Shown: positions 53,896 through 64,000 of the stretch, piece by piece
How the letters are laid out: the number at the start of each line of letters is the position of its first letter
Position numbering within the stretch: position 1 is the first letter of the stretch
Source: Tricholomella constricta
Lineage: Eukaryota; Basidiomycota; Agaricomycetes; Agaricales; Lyophyllaceae
Length of the DNA stretch: 64,000 bases
Reading direction: 5' to 3'
NCBI GenBank assembly: GCA_013368375.1
Contig: JAACJP010000007.1
Location: 930,001-994,000, forward strand
Position numbers and translations under genes: made by a program
Notes under the pieces: model-generated
What the model was told of the DNA's origin: nothing
Seen by the model: the letters and a program-made list of their open reading frames with translations, nothing else
Database searches by the model: none

Positions 53896-54883
53896 TTATC
53901 TTCCCCTGATGAATTTTCCCGCACGAGAATCCACTTTCCCGGTTGCCTTTAACTCCTTCATTCGGTGATCCTCATCTACGCTGGTCATCGTGGTGAGTCC
54001 AAGGACTTGCAGGACCGGTGAAGATGTCGAATTAGTGATCCGTAAATGGTTGGGAACGCGGATAAACAGTGAGTTGTCGCTTGGCGTGTTGTGATTGACA
54101 CTCGTCGTTGTCGTCTCCTCAATTCCAGGACGTACACCCTCGCAATCCTCAGAAGGCATCAGGTCCGTCTTTAGTCGAAAAGCCTTGTCAACAAACGATA
54201 AAGCGTTCGCTTTCTTCAAACGAGGACGCACGGCCTTGCGAAGATGCCACCAACACAATTGGCGCTCGCTTCGGGACGCGCCATACGAGTTATCGAGATC
54301 TAGGCCATGTCCTTGTCTGAATCACGAAACAGTGTGCCAGCCCGTACAATGGCACAGAGTTTCCACGCCCATGCCTCTAGCCCCCGAGTGCGTTTATATG
54401 GCTCCACTGACAACGCCGTGGAGAGTAGGCCAAGTGGAATGGGGAATCCAGCATTGTCGTGGTCGACAATGACTTCATAGAGCTCGAAATCTTCGTGTTA
54501 TCTAAAAGTATTCGTCACTGAATGCCTGTTATATATTTTCATGGAACTCACATGTAGCATCGATCCCGATCTCGACCGTCCAGCAAATATCGGGACCTCC
54601 ACCTTAGTTGTTCGCAACCCTTCGGATAGCTGCAGATCGGGTACATCAACCGTCCCCGAATGCACTTCAAGAGCACCACGGTCATTACTTCTCCACTCGC
54701 CTCCAGTCTTACGCTCATCTCCGCCCATGCAGTGTAGCCTGTTTTTGACACAACGCCTGGGAAAGATAACTCGATGCGGCTGGCAAGTGTGCTTGGTGTC
54801 AACCAGTCGACATTCTCGCGAATGACGGCAGCAGCGTCTGGTAACAATGTTTCGACAACCGATAGTGTCACCCTTGAGTTCAT
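53896..54883 (-). pseudogene. unknown fungal gene, apparently broken
   Basis: Coding-like blocks on the minus strand change frame without usable splice sites. They start at ATG 54883 with MNSRVTLSVVETLLPDAAAV and WLTPSTLASRIELSFPGVV. Then, in another frame, come GTVDVPDLQLSEGLRTTKVE with VPIFAGRSRSGSM, then FELYEVIVDHDNAGFPIPLG and LEAWAWKLCAIVRAGTL, and finally FIRVPNHLRITNSTSSPVLQ with ELKATGKVDSRAGKFIRGR ending at 53896. The blocks look conserved in style but I do not recognise the family. The likely reading is one gene with at least one frameshift and one stop; an unusual splice pattern is the alternative. It would share a 208 bp divergent promoter with the DNAJC11-like gene. Confidence 0.5.
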
Positions 54884-55091
54884 GTTAGAGTATCGATGAT
54901 ACCCGGGCCAGGGAGGATGGAAGAATAGCTAAGTAGTTGACTGTCGGTGCGCGATCGCGTGTGCATGATGGTGTGAAACAAGCTGCCGACGTCGTGACAT
55001 CTTCGCCAAACGCAGTCTCAGCCTGTCACCGCACCACGCGTACGACACGAGCCTGACACGACACGTCGACAGGTGGTCGAGCACCAACGAC

Positions 55092-57467
55092 ATGGATGGC
55101 GGTCGTTCCGACGGTGTGCCTGCGGTGGAGAACGACTTTTATTAGTATGTGACCTGTTGCACCCTTTCTTATCCACTTCTAACCATCATTTCTACCTTCA
55201 AGCTCTGTACTGAACCTTACCAAAACCGCGACGCAGAGCGAGATCACCGAACGTTACCGCGCATTGTCCCTTATTTTTCACCCCGACAAGCAACAGGATG
55301 AAGAATACAAGAGCATCGCGACGAAGAAGTTTCTCGAGGTGCAGAAAGCCTATGAAGGTGAGATATCGATCCTGTTTACCACTGTCAGAGCATTCAATCA
55401 GATTTCACAGTTTTGTGTGATCCATTCTTGCGGTAAACACTCAGTCATAACCTCGACATTCCTCAATTGGCTGATACGAAGTGGTTAGGGAGATTTATGA
55501 TGTGCTAGGTTAGTACAATTTCCAAATGCATTCGAGCTCTTCATAATGGTCGTCATCCAGGGGAGGAAGGCTTAACCGTCGTTCAGTCATCGCAACTGCA
55601 GTCAATGCCTCGGGAAGAGGTGAGCAGCTGAATCAAGTCTATTTAAATTTTTCCAAACTTGTAATCTCCAGGCGAAAAAAATCTTGCTCCGAATAAAAGG
55701 CGACAAGGCGACGTCGGCTCTGCATGGGAAAGGCTTGTCAGGAGGATCCTTAATTTGCGGCATCGACGTCATATCGTTGTTCAGTCCATATTTAGGATCT
55801 GAAGACGATACCTGGATGGAACATATCCTTCACCGCCTTGAAGACGTCAAAATGCTGACGTTTGGATTACAACATATGGCCCAGGTTAGCCTCTCTGATC
55901 ACTCATGGTCTCGCACATGCGAGCAATGACTTGAAACTAGAAATCAATCAACGAACGGACCGAACTTTCTGTGAAAGCCAAAATGATGCATGAAAACAGA
56001 AAGCTCGCCAATACACTTGTTGGGACTGTGCGCCATCAGTTTTCACCAAGATTTTCGTCAGAGGTATCCCTTAACTTACGTTCCGAATTTTCTTCACGCT
56101 GATGCAAGCATTAGTTCAGTGTGGGGTTGATTCCTAAATTTATGCGCGTCTCTGGCACCTATAATATGACAGGCACCGTCATATCTGCGAATCTATCAAC
56201 GCCCTTCGCCTTGCGCAGCCCAGATCCTTCGTTGAAGTTTTCCGTATCACGGCAGTTATTCCGGAGACGTTTGGAAACTGCTTCTTTCGAAGTGGACGTC
56301 GGTAGACGGCCGCGTTTTGCATTCAACCTTGTGTTCCCGAAGGTTTTCGGTGTCGATTTTGCAGAGATAAGCGAGGAACCGAAAGATATTTCGGGACCTC
56401 CTTCAGCTTCGGGATTAAAAAATGGGACCACTCACACGCTAATTGGTTTCTCTTTCGATTCAATACTTCCTAAGCTACTTGCGGAATGGGGTTTAAATTT
56501 TTCGGAGCTCGCTCTGCAACTGAATTTGGCCTTAGAGTTTGGCCTCACTGGCTTGGCATGGGTCTGTACCGGAAAGTGGTCACCCAGTCCTACGACGAGT
56601 TTCAGTGCGGCTACTCATTTACACGCAGCTGGAGTCGTGCTCCAATTAAGGTCAATAAATTGTTTTCATCGTGTTTGGATGATCAATTGATGCCCTCATC
56701 TTATCAGCGCCTCATACCACGAGCAAGAACTATCGGTGCCTATCGTGCTTTCTACTGAGTACGATCCTGGTATCGCCTTGTGCACTACAGTCCTTCCTTC
56801 TACAGCTTTTGTATTGGGTTATCATTTCATCATCAAGCCCCGCCGTCGAAAACATCGCCTAGAGTGAGTTTCCGAGTCTCGTTCAATTCAGGATGCGCCA
56901 CTGACCAGACGTGTCAACCCTAATCTAAATAATCTTCTTTAATCTTTTGTAGTTCCATCTATGCCGCGCGGCGAAATTTAGAGGATGACATGGGCATATG
57001 GAGAGAGCGGGAAGCCATTAGCAATCTACTAAAAGACACTGCGAGAAAATCAAAAACTACGGAGGCACCCAAAGGCGGTGAGTTTGCTGGAGGTCTCTTC
57101 GATTTGATAACCTGCCTTATATCTCCATTCAGGTCTCGTCATCGTCGAAGCGACATGGGGTTCCATGGAGAAGGAGGACGGAGCTAGGGATCTCGTCATA
57201 GATGTCACGGTTCCCTTGCAGGCCTTGGTGCACACCTCTCAACTGTATATCCCTGCCGATCGACTCAAAGTGTGTATATGCTTTTCAAATATCTTATCAC
57301 TTCGTTCAAGCAGGAAATCATAGTCCGAAATTCGGGGCTTCAGCGACCCAGCACCATTTACTCGTAAAGCATTGTGTGTTCGCTACCTCTTCCGTGGTAA
57401 AACGCACTACGCAGAAATTTCGGAGGATTTGCCCGTAGTCTTGCCACTTGCAGGTGCGAAATCTTGA
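55092..57467 (+). CDS. DNAJC11-like J-domain protein
   Basis: Twelve exons: 55092-55144, 55203-55357, 55411-55432, 55489-55508, 55561-55619, 55672-55884, 55941-56063, 56115-56650, 56708-56863, 56953-57077, 57133-57269, 57324-57467; 580 aa, close to DNAJC11. The J domain is at the N-terminus (YSVLNLTKTATQSEITERYR, then the HPD tripeptide in LIFHPDKQ). It is followed by REIYDVLGEEGL and a long beta-rich region, then STAFVLGYHFIIKPRRRK and a C-terminal conserved domain (DUF3395) with VIDVTVPLQALVHTSQLYIP. Animal DNAJC11 sits at the mitochondrial membrane and contacts the MICOS/MIB complex that shapes cristae; the fungal role is inferred. Exons 3 and 4 are 22 and 20 nt. The 3' end is the least certain part. 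Confidence 0.88.
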
Positions 57468-59452
57468 CAAACTGACTGCAGCCCCGAAACTCACGCTTCT
57501 CGACATTCAAGAACATCTTAATGAGTAAGATCGTTCCCCGGCAACCAAATGTTCTCCCCCTTCCCAGACTACCACCTGGCAGTCCTCGAAAATCTTATCG
57601 CAATCATTTGCTTTTGGATAATTTGCTGTGAATGCACATGGAATGACCTGTCACAAAACATCTCGTTAATCCTAGCCGACAACAAACAGGTAAGTTTTTA
57701 GCCATTCAGTTCGAATGACACCCTCTTTTCTCTGCTTCCATCTCAATCAACACCACTACACCACAACTCGCCAATCTTTCGGCTAGAGACCCACGGGAAT
57801 TTTCATGTCGTTTTTGGAAGGCTTACGAGGCTCGGGTCAAACTCTTAAATTCACATGCATCCCTCCCGTCCAGCAGACTCTAGATCTACCAGTCACCCGA
57901 AATGTAAGATGCCGTGCGTTACTTCACCTAACCCACGCCTTTCATTCCCTGCGCTTACTGTGTAGACGTGGATGCCTTCAATGTATGCCTCTACCTATAG
58001 CCTTGGGAGTTTTCCCTGTGAAATTATACTAGTTACGAGAGAAGTTCAATGGTGCCCGACTACGTAACTGTACACTCTCACGCGTTGTACTCAATTTCGT
58101 CGCAGGTCCAATTTTACCCCTGTCAGCTTCCATGGGGTTTCAATGACCTTGTGTTTTTCCTTGCTGTCTTCCGAACTCCTAAAGATCCAAAATTCGCAAA
58201 TAAATTCTCGACGCGGAGAATTTATTCAAAATACGGGTATTTGGCTCGGCCTTTGTAATCCGGCAACATCATGTTCTGGTCGAATTACAACACCACCCCA
58301 ATCGATCCTGAGGGAGTCGACGCATGCGTGGACGGAATCTCCCCAGCACGATCCGAAGTCTCTTGGTCGTACGACGAGTGCAACTACCGAGTTTTCACAT
58401 CGCCAATGGGCCTTGATTGAAACTCACCCTGTTTTTTTTTGATTCTGTTGATCATGCTGACACCTGCATGCAAACACTTGCCCTGCCGGCTCATGGCGTT
58501 AAGTTTTCCTGGGCAAACCTAAAATTGGACTCAATTAGGCTCGGGGTAGTTCGATGCTCCATTTCCTTGGGCTAGATCTCAGGGACGGAGACTCCAGGCG
58601 GTATTCACCTGTGTTTACAAAAACGGAAACACATCTCAAATACCAAGTACACCCCGGATCAAGGATATCACGAGGAAACTCTCTTTCGTACTCAAGCTCT
58701 TTCACTCACATCCTTAGCATACTTCAAGTATGCGTGGTACACAAGCACGTCTCCTGATCGTTCGATGTTTGGGAGCTGATACCAAGCGTATCACACTACC
58801 GCGATCTTCCGAACTTCCTCGTGATGATGAAAAGCCCTGTCGCCTCACAGGCGAGCGAAGGTTCCACCATCCAAGCGTTTACGTGGCCGGTGGCTGACTT
58901 TGTATTCCTGTTTCGAAATCTAAATGGAATGAGAAGGTGAGAGTGCAATCTGACCATGTATATAGATCACCTGGCAATCAGCGAAGAGATGGGTTGCAGA
59001 AGAATTAGGACGAGGACGGGACATTCCTATATGTGATCATCGTCGCTGCTTCGGCATTAAAGGATTGGAATTTACAGTTCATTTACAGTTTTGCATGAGA
59101 TCGCTGATCTTAGATAGCCTCTGATGTAAAATTGAAGTCAGCGAATGTTCCGTATCTCGATGTTCTCAGGAACAGACAAATCTTTCACGCCTCGCTCCCT
59201 GCCACCATGGCATGAGAGCATCAATCACCGTGACGCTGGCGCTTCTGGTAAGGACTTATGGGCCGTGAGAACGTTCCATAATCGCTGTTACGTTGGAATC
59301 CCTACCCTTGGGGGTGGTTGCATGTGGTCAAATTCGTAATGCAAGCCATATCTAAACTCGAATAACATCCATTCGATTCGAAATCCGTTCCTTGGTTATC
59401 CCTGTATACCTGGCTCCCTCCGAGTCGACGTCTCTCTATATAGACTGCAGTG
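57468..59452. other. 2 kb region with unresolved coding-like stretches
   Basis: Several plus-strand open stretches look protein-like but could not be joined: 57550-57690 (VLENLIAIICFWIICCECTW), 58265-58420 (FWSNYNTTPIDPEGVDACVD) and 58450-58545 (LALPAHGVKFSWANLKLD). They may be exons of a short gene or remnants. From 58760 to 59452 I see nothing except the probable promoter of the WOPR gene. Confidence 0.3.
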
Positions 59453-60820
59453 ATGGCTGAGCCTACTCTTTTCCACACCCCTTGCTCAGTTCGCCCCCTC
59501 ACTAACATCATATCCATGCAAAAACCAACGCTCCAAAACGTTCGGATTCGCTCCGTTCGTGATGCCCTGCAGGTCTTTTATGGTGTTGCCACACAACGCC
59601 TACCTTTGATTACCCGCCGTCTAGACGCTGAAGAACGGAGGGCCATCGTTTCGGGGAATGTGTATGTCTGGTAAGTGGACGTCATCGTTGTTTTATTCGT
59701 AACGTTGACTCTGCTTTACCTAGGGAGGAGAGGGGAACAAACTCCGAGCCTACTGGGCTTGGGATGGAAAGATGGTAGGTCATCTCATCTGTATCGATGC
59801 GTGGCGCACAACAGCATTCCTTACGCGTTCGGTTGACCAGGACTGACGGGATGGGTTGGGGCCCAAGTCGTATGTGTGCTTTTGTTTAATTACTATGTCA
59901 ACCATGCTGAATGCGTGCGGCAGGTGTTCGAGACGTATGGAGTTAATTTCTCAGATATGTCGTCCGCTACTGATACGGTCGGTAACCCGGTCACTAGGAA
60001 TTTCTCTTCTATCATCAGAAGGAATCCAATTTCAGCGACGACCTCATAAATCCAATAACACCATGGGCCCAAATGATGCGGTTGGTGTTCATTCAGGTTA
60101 CGGATGCAGAGTTTAATTTATCGTCACCTTAGAAAACGGGAGCAATCTGTCTCTCATATGCCAGGATATTCCTCGATGCACCAGGAGCGCTTGGTCAAAC
60201 AAACGTACAGCGTTCATGTATCTCTTCCGACCGATTCCCCCCGAAGGCTCGACCGAAAGTGGCATTTGAGTAAGCGACTAATTCAACTTCAGGTTTCCTG
60301 TCACAGGTATTGACGTTCGGTAGCTGCTTACTTTAGCCAACAACGCCTGGATGAGTTGGATACCATTGACAGATTTCGAGGAGTCGGTGATGTTGCCGTC
60401 CCTGATGGTCTCTTCAGAAGTGCTCGAGCAGGGAAAATGCGGCGCGACCACCGGAAACCAAGCAGGAAAGCGCAACAGCCACCTGATCTTGCCATCCGCC
60501 CTGATAATTCCCACCTGAACCACGACGAAACATCATCTCCCACCTCTCAACGTCGAGAGTCATCGTCATTCAATCACCAAATATCCCTGTCGCCGCCTTT
60601 CTCCGCACACTCCAGGGATTCATCTCCATCTTCCGAATCCCCCAGCCCATCAAGCTCTGCATCTGCATACGATCAAGCAAAGCTCGTACCCCTGGAATAT
60701 CTTCAGAATATGTCAGGAGCTAGACGTAACCCAGTGGACGAACAGTTGTTGAGACGGTTCACATCGCAGGCGATACGCCCCGTCCACGTTTCTCCACGGC
60801 CGCCGTTCCGGCCATCGTGA
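59453..60820 (+). CDS. Gti1/Pac2 (WOPR) family transcription regulator
   Basis: Seven exons: 59453-59670, 59724-59774, 59841-59869, 59924-59934, 59998-60084, 60185-60269, 60324-60820; 325 aa. The WOPR domain fills residues 25-200: NVRIRSVRDALQVFYGVATQ, LPLITRRLDAEERRAIVSGN, VYVW-EERG, then TDGMGWGPSRVRDEFLFYHQ across several tiny exons, and the second half LVKQTYSVHVSLPTDSPRRL with RKWHLTAYFSQQRLDEL. The C-terminal 130 residues are Ser/Pro-rich and likely disordered. WOPR proteins (Wor1, Mit1, Gti1, Pac2) bind DNA and control morphological switching, conidiation or nutrient responses. Exon 4 has 11 nt. The donor of the intron after 60084 is ambiguous: an alternative GT 12 nt later keeps frame. 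ATG 59453 is preferred; MQKPTLQ at 59516 is another option. Confidence 0.88.
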
Positions 60821-62427
60821 CTCTTCGAACTGTTCTTTAAACTCTTTCTTGCATGGACTTACTTACTTGCTCATTGTACACGCACTGATTAGATATCTAT
60901 AAATGACATTGTACTAGGACTAAAGAACACACTAAAGAACGCTGGTTAGCTCGCTCTTATCTGATTATTATGGAATGAGTCAGTTGATAGTTGAGTACCG
61001 TCACTTTGCCTCAACATTTGCCGTGCGTATTGCCCTCCTACACAGAACGTGGCCTATTAATAGGCCGAGAAGGATTATTACTTAATCCGTACTCTTCACG
61101 ATCGTCGTTCAGTGCTTCCATGCGACCAACGCGGGCGCACAAGTATATTGCGTGGGATTATATTCTGTGTATGGTGGCCGGAGGCTGCCCGACGTTGCAA
61201 GGATAACTAAATCAAGATCACCCGTACTGTCCCGAGGTCTCTATAGGAAGATATCTGATGGTTCCGCCTTCTCGTACAACCGAGGATCAGTAGGTCTCCG
61301 CACTCGTCATTTTACTGTATGTGGGATTTTTGTAATACTTACATGGGACCTTGGGGTGCGAAACCAAACGGTCGGTTTCATCAAGACTTCGACACACATG
61401 GCTCAAAGGCCTAACTATGTGCGCTTCGCAGTGAAGCGGACTGTCTCCTAAGTATCACTGCTTATGCAGCATCAGCTTTATATAATGGGACTTTCTTTAG
61501 CTATACTAGTACTCCGTACCTTCTTGGGAGAGATCAAGCTTTTTAAAGCCCTGAGAAGGGGAATGGGCCACTGCAATGCCTTCTCTGGGCGTTCACCTTT
61601 TCTCCAACTGTTGAATATGTAGTTCATGGGAAAGCATCATTCACAGTCTGAAAGAATGGGTAATAGTACCTTGGTCCTGTCCGTTATGGAGACATTAGAT
61701 GCCCTGACGCGCAACCCACGAAGCTGATTCTTTCTTTCTAGACCTCCAACCACCAAAAAAATCCCAAAGTTTGGCTAGACGCCGTTGATGAGGTTGTGGG
61801 ATCCTGACGGTTCCTCAATCGAAACAGCCTAGGCTGCTGATTGTAAAACACATTAGGCCACATGTCCAGTTCGCTCGTAATGCCGCGACGAGAGGAATAA
61901 TCTTTAGATTGACTCTCCTAAACGGCCTTGGATGTCGCCCCTTCGCTCAGGGAGAAAGCAAGGCCAAGAGTATCTCACCACCGATTATGTACGCTGTGGC
62001 GGGCCGCGGAAAAGGTATTCCCTGCTGATACCAACCCCTACAAAAAGCCGAGGCAAGTTTCCCTGGCTCGCGCCATTATGTCGGAGTGAGGGATATTCAC
62101 AGTCTTGTGTACGTTTTTGGGGCTTCTTGTTTCTCGCCCAGATTCATGTAGAAAGCTCGCTGCAATGTCGGCCCATTGATTAGGGAGGGGGACAGGGACG
62201 GCGGTAATGAATTTCGTAGGGTTTGGCATTGGCAAGCACCTACGAGGTTTCGGTCCGGCGGTAAGTAAAGAAGTCAGCGACGACATGCAGTGATTCAGCA
62301 GGTACTTGAGGCACAAGAGTTAAGGAGACCAGTCTTGAAGCAGAAATCCAAGTTGATCAGGAAAGGACGACGTTGCACAGACGTTGCAACTGTTGAATGT
62401 TGAACGCGACGACAAGTTGCAGTGATT
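60821..62427. other. 1.6 kb gap, no gene seen
   Basis: Short open frames in several directions (60991-61206, 61152-61451, 61932-62183) carry no recognisable motif. I see no RNA gene or repeat I can support. The right end should hold the promoter of the RMD1-like gene. Confidence 0.35.
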
Positions 62428-64000
62428 ATGTCAGCCTTGTATGACGGCACTCGGATTCGTGCGCGACTTGACCAGAACACTCAAAGCTTCCGGTTCGAAA
62501 TGTCGAGAGCCCACGGAAATCCTCCAGAACCCAAAGCTCGGGGAGCAAATAGGTCTACTAAAGCCGCAGGAAAGCTCAAAGTTCTTCCCGAGCAGCCGGA
62601 AATTTCTTCCTTGCGCGGAGAGTCTCCAAAGGAGCGGGAGGAGAGCACCGGTGGAGATAGCGATGAAGGTGATGTGAGTGAGAGCGAGGATGAACCAGAA
62701 GATGTTGAGGTGTGTATCTCCATACCATATTCTGTTGTTGACACTCTAACACATGGACAGGTGTACAACCAAATATCACTAATTCCAGCGGGAACTGCGC
62801 GACGAGATGCTTTAAGGCTTACCAAGAAGAAGGCGAAGTCATTACCCAGAGTTACAGCATATGCAACTGCGGGGTACGTACTATTGCTCGGAGGATGATA
62901 GACGTCAGCTGAGATTTCTACAGTTCATACCGTATGGACGACTTGATGAAGTTCTTCAATGCGCGGAAAAATGCGTACCATACGAACCCAAAATTGATTG
63001 ACGAAGTCATATATACGCCATACGTTTACGATCCCCCCTCCGCTTTTAATGGCGCGTCAGTTGATCCCCACACCGCGACAGGGGATTTATTAGGCGTGCC
63101 AGAGCTAAGAGAAGAGGGCGAGAACGTGCATATCACGCCGAAAAAGAAAAAGAGCAAATTTGATATGACAGCTACAGAAGCTGAAATATTTCTATTTGAC
63201 TATGGTACTGTTGTCATATGGGGCATGACAGAGGGGCAGGAAAAACGATTCTTGTCGTCCATGTAGGTCCGTTACTCACGTCAAGTCCTGTCAATTAATA
63301 GCTTGCTTTTAGAAAACGTTTCGAAGTAGAAAAACTAGGTAGCCACGCTCAAATCCTTCACATTTATATTCTAACCTGCTTTTTTATTCAGCGCCCGAGG
63401 ACATAGAAATGGAAGATTTAAACTACTACTATGCCAATTACAGCAGGTACTGTTAACGCATATTTTTGATGCAGTTTCCTGACGAACAACGTTGCAGAAT
63501 ATACAACGACGTAATCACCCTTCGAAAAGGCTCAAGTTACATGTACGTCAGCCCCCGCCCCATGACTTAATTATCATCTGACCGTCATCGCAGGACAAAA
63601 CTTTCCTTGTCTCACGCACTGTCTCAATCAGTCAAGATATCTCTGGTCAGGTTCCGTTTCTTTCATTATATGTTCAGACCATTAACTTAAATCGAATCCA
63701 GTTCGAGGGCCTCATATCAACGACTATAGAGGAGACTAAAGACATACCGGAAGTTATCAGCGAAACGGGAGAGATAGGAATGCCTCACAAAGGTTCACAC
63801 ACACAAATTTGTTCAATGTCTGGATATTGATGATCGTTCCCAGAAATCATGCAGAACATCGGGCGGCTCTTCCTTCTTCGAACAAATATCAACTCTGTGG
63901 GCTCAGTACTGGATTCTCCGGTACGCCGACCTTGCGAATAATTTAGCTTCTTTGACTGACATGTCAATTTTTTGGTAGGAGGTCTTCTGGGTTCGTTTGA
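62428..64000 (+). CDS. RMD1/DUF155 family protein, 5' part, cut by window end
   Basis: Exons seen: 62428-62709, 62761-62873, 62924-63262, 63313-63338, 63392-63446, 63498-63542, 63594-63645, 63702-63792, 63844-63920, and 63979 onward, all in frame. The N-terminus is acidic and Ser-rich (EESTGGDSDEGDVSESEDE). The conserved DUF155 core has YNQISLIPAGTARRDALRL, EIFLFDYGTVVIWGMTEGQE, KRFEVEKLAPEDIEMEDLNY, SLSHALSQSVKISLFEGLIS and LFLLRTNINSVGSVLDSPEV, ending at FWVRL. The family (yeast Rmd1, Rmd8, Mrx10; human RMND1) is linked to meiotic division, vacuolar membranes or mitochondrial translation, and normally ends with a membrane anchor, which lies outside the window. The true start could be ATG 62500. 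Confidence 0.9.

Noticed and set aside
60991..62183. Short plus-strand open frames between the WOPR and RMD1-like genes
   Set aside because: No motif, no codon bias I can see and no joinable splice sites.
1..64000. tRNA or rRNA genes
   Set aside because: I looked for cloverleaf-like blocks and conserved rRNA text and found none I could support by eye; a covariance-model scan would settle it.

Overview
The window looks like nuclear DNA of a mushroom-forming basidiomycete (Agaricomycetes). Genes are split by many 48-66 nt GT-AG introns, spacing is tight, and the products are typically fungal: a LYS2 aminoadipate reductase, a Gti1/Pac2 (WOPR) regulator, an RNAi-type RdRP relic, and Copia and Gypsy LTR elements. 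All gene models below were spliced by hand; each one I call intact keeps its reading frame across every junction.

Layout. 0.4-2.5 kb: BTB/POZ protein (+). 3.9-5.6 kb: degenerate tandem repeat with a perfect stem-loop. 6.7-8.5 kb: delta-12 fatty acid desaturase (+). 9.1-10.7 kb: relic of a cellular RNA-dependent RNA polymerase (-) carrying a 352 bp tandem duplication. 10.9-15.4 kb: LYS2 (-). 15.6-18.0 kb: RBR ubiquitin ligase with a C-terminal zinc finger (-). 18.5-20.1 kb: D-arabinitol dehydrogenase-like MDR enzyme (+). 20.3-22.9 kb: NOL10/ENP2 (-). 25.1-45.4 kb: an ORC1 pseudogene split by a 17.3 kb Copia element (26441-43771), itself split by an 11 kb Gypsy element (31482-42450). 46.2-47.5 kb: SURF4/ERV29 cargo receptor (-). 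48.2-49.5 kb: F-box protein (-). 50.1-52.2 kb: MutY glycosylase (+). 53.9-54.9 kb: broken unknown gene (-). 55.1-57.5 kb: DNAJC11-like protein (+). 59.5-60.8 kb: WOPR regulator (+). 62.4-64.0 kb: start of an RMD1/DUF155 gene (+), cut by the window end.

The nest of retroelements is the striking part. Both elements have clean 5 bp target duplications (CCTCC and CTACT) and nearly or fully identical LTRs, so both insertions are young. The ORC1 copy has many independent lesions, so it probably decayed before the Copia landed, and a working ORC1 should exist elsewhere. The Gypsy element carries three long open frames: gag-protease, pol joined to it in frame across a single UGA followed by CUA, and a 984-codon ORF3 I cannot identify.

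The most unusual signal is that the Gypsy element, through its LTRs, coding regions and non-coding tail, reads as an almost unbroken chain of short perfect inverted repeats (arms mostly 6-12 nt, loops mostly 2-11 nt). The surrounding Copia element and host genes do not show this by eye. I know of no described system with this property.
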